A DNA stretch of 64,000 nt from Opitutaceae bacterium (GTDB lineage: Bacteria > Verrucomicrobiota > Verrucomicrobiia > Opitutales > Opitutaceae): assembly GCA_028691845.1 (NCBI GenBank), contig JAQUYL010000010.1:1-64000 (forward strand), read 5' to 3'. The position numbers were made by a program, and so were the translations under genes. How positions within the stretch are numbered: the first letter of the stretch is position 1; each line of letters opens with the position of its first letter. The notes below the pieces were generated by a model, which worked only from the letters and a program-made list of their open reading frames with translations, made no database searches and had not been told where the DNA came from. Below are positions 63,796 to 64,000 of the stretch, piece after piece.

Positions 63796-64000
63796 ATGCA
63801 CAAGACCACCTTCCTCCACGCGAGCAGAATTTTCCTGACCACGTTCGCCCTGATCGGACTGATGCTGCTCACCGGCTGCGAGATGACCATCATCGATCTC
63901 ACACCCGACAAAATGCCTCAGAATCCCTCGCAGATTTATACTCTGACGGCGCGCTTCAAGCCGAGCTCCTCCGCCATCTCCATGCCCAGCATTCAACCGC
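63796..64000 (+). CDS. Lipoprotein, N-terminal part only (runs off window)
   Basis: ATG 63796 opens a frame MHKTTFLHASRIFLTTFALI followed by GLMLLTGC, a lipoprotein signal with Cys near residue 28, and then EMTIIDLTPDKMPQNPSQIY. Only 68 codons are in the window, and the frame is still open at 64000. Family not recognised. It is divergent from hemW. Confidence 0.7.
   Translation, partial: MHKTTFLHASRIFLTTFALIGLMLLTGCEMTIIDLTPDKMPQNPSQIYTLTARFKPSSSAISMPSIQP

Overview
The window is GC-rich, gene-dense chromosomal DNA from a Gram-negative bacterium. Genes for lipopolysaccharide and outer-membrane building (lptD, an lptE-like lipoprotein, a bamD-like gene, hldD) show a diderm envelope. A Minf_1886-type protein and the general style of the proteins suggest the PVC group, most likely Verrucomicrobiota close to the Opitutaceae. 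That placement is inference; no rRNA gene is present to test it. I saw no rRNA, tRNA or CRISPR array.

Layout. 1-4463 (minus): pcm (cut by the window edge), a predicted outer-membrane barrel protein, a coiled-coil protein, an unknown 325-residue protein and an orphan ParA-type ATPase, probably one operon. 5010-9448 (plus): a signalling cassette with a hybrid histidine kinase, a CheY-like regulator and an adenylate cyclase carrying two histidine-box segments. 9491-20113: glgB, then lptD, an rRNA cytosine methyltransferase, a pseudouridine synthase, a secreted SH3-like protein, folD, a receiver-kinase and proC. 20129-27737: hldD, an IS630 relic, a large inverted repeat, tlyA-like, nadK, an M16 peptidase, a Minf_1886 protein and a Fur-family regulator. 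28164-32289 (minus): etfB, ferredoxin-fused etfA and a membrane HdrD-like iron-sulfur protein, an overlapping electron-transfer operon between two gene-poor stretches.

33324-37733 holds asnS, an acyl-ACP thioesterase and a POT peptide transporter. 37967-46969 (minus) is a translation block: rpmI, rplT, pheS, pheT, gatC, gatA, gatB. Two intact genes and one relic of the four-helix-bundle / 23S intervening-sequence protein family sit in its gaps, flanked by degenerate inverted repeats. 47045-49257 is pabB-pabC. Next come an orphan PstS-like protein and an MFS transporter, then glmM and trpD (minus).

55096-60932 (plus) is an envelope and lipid block: uppP, rpmF, plsX, fabH, bamD-like, lptE-like, rpe. 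The end has an M23 peptidase, a SecD-head-like lipoprotein and hemW (minus), and the start of another lipoprotein gene (plus).

Most of the window is core metabolism, translation and envelope biogenesis. The unusual parts are the repeat-flanked four-helix genes in the gat/phe block, the ParA cluster, the two-H-box cyclase, the plsX frame that starts directly after the rpmF stop with no ordinary start codon, and the bipartite inverted repeat near 21.85 kb.
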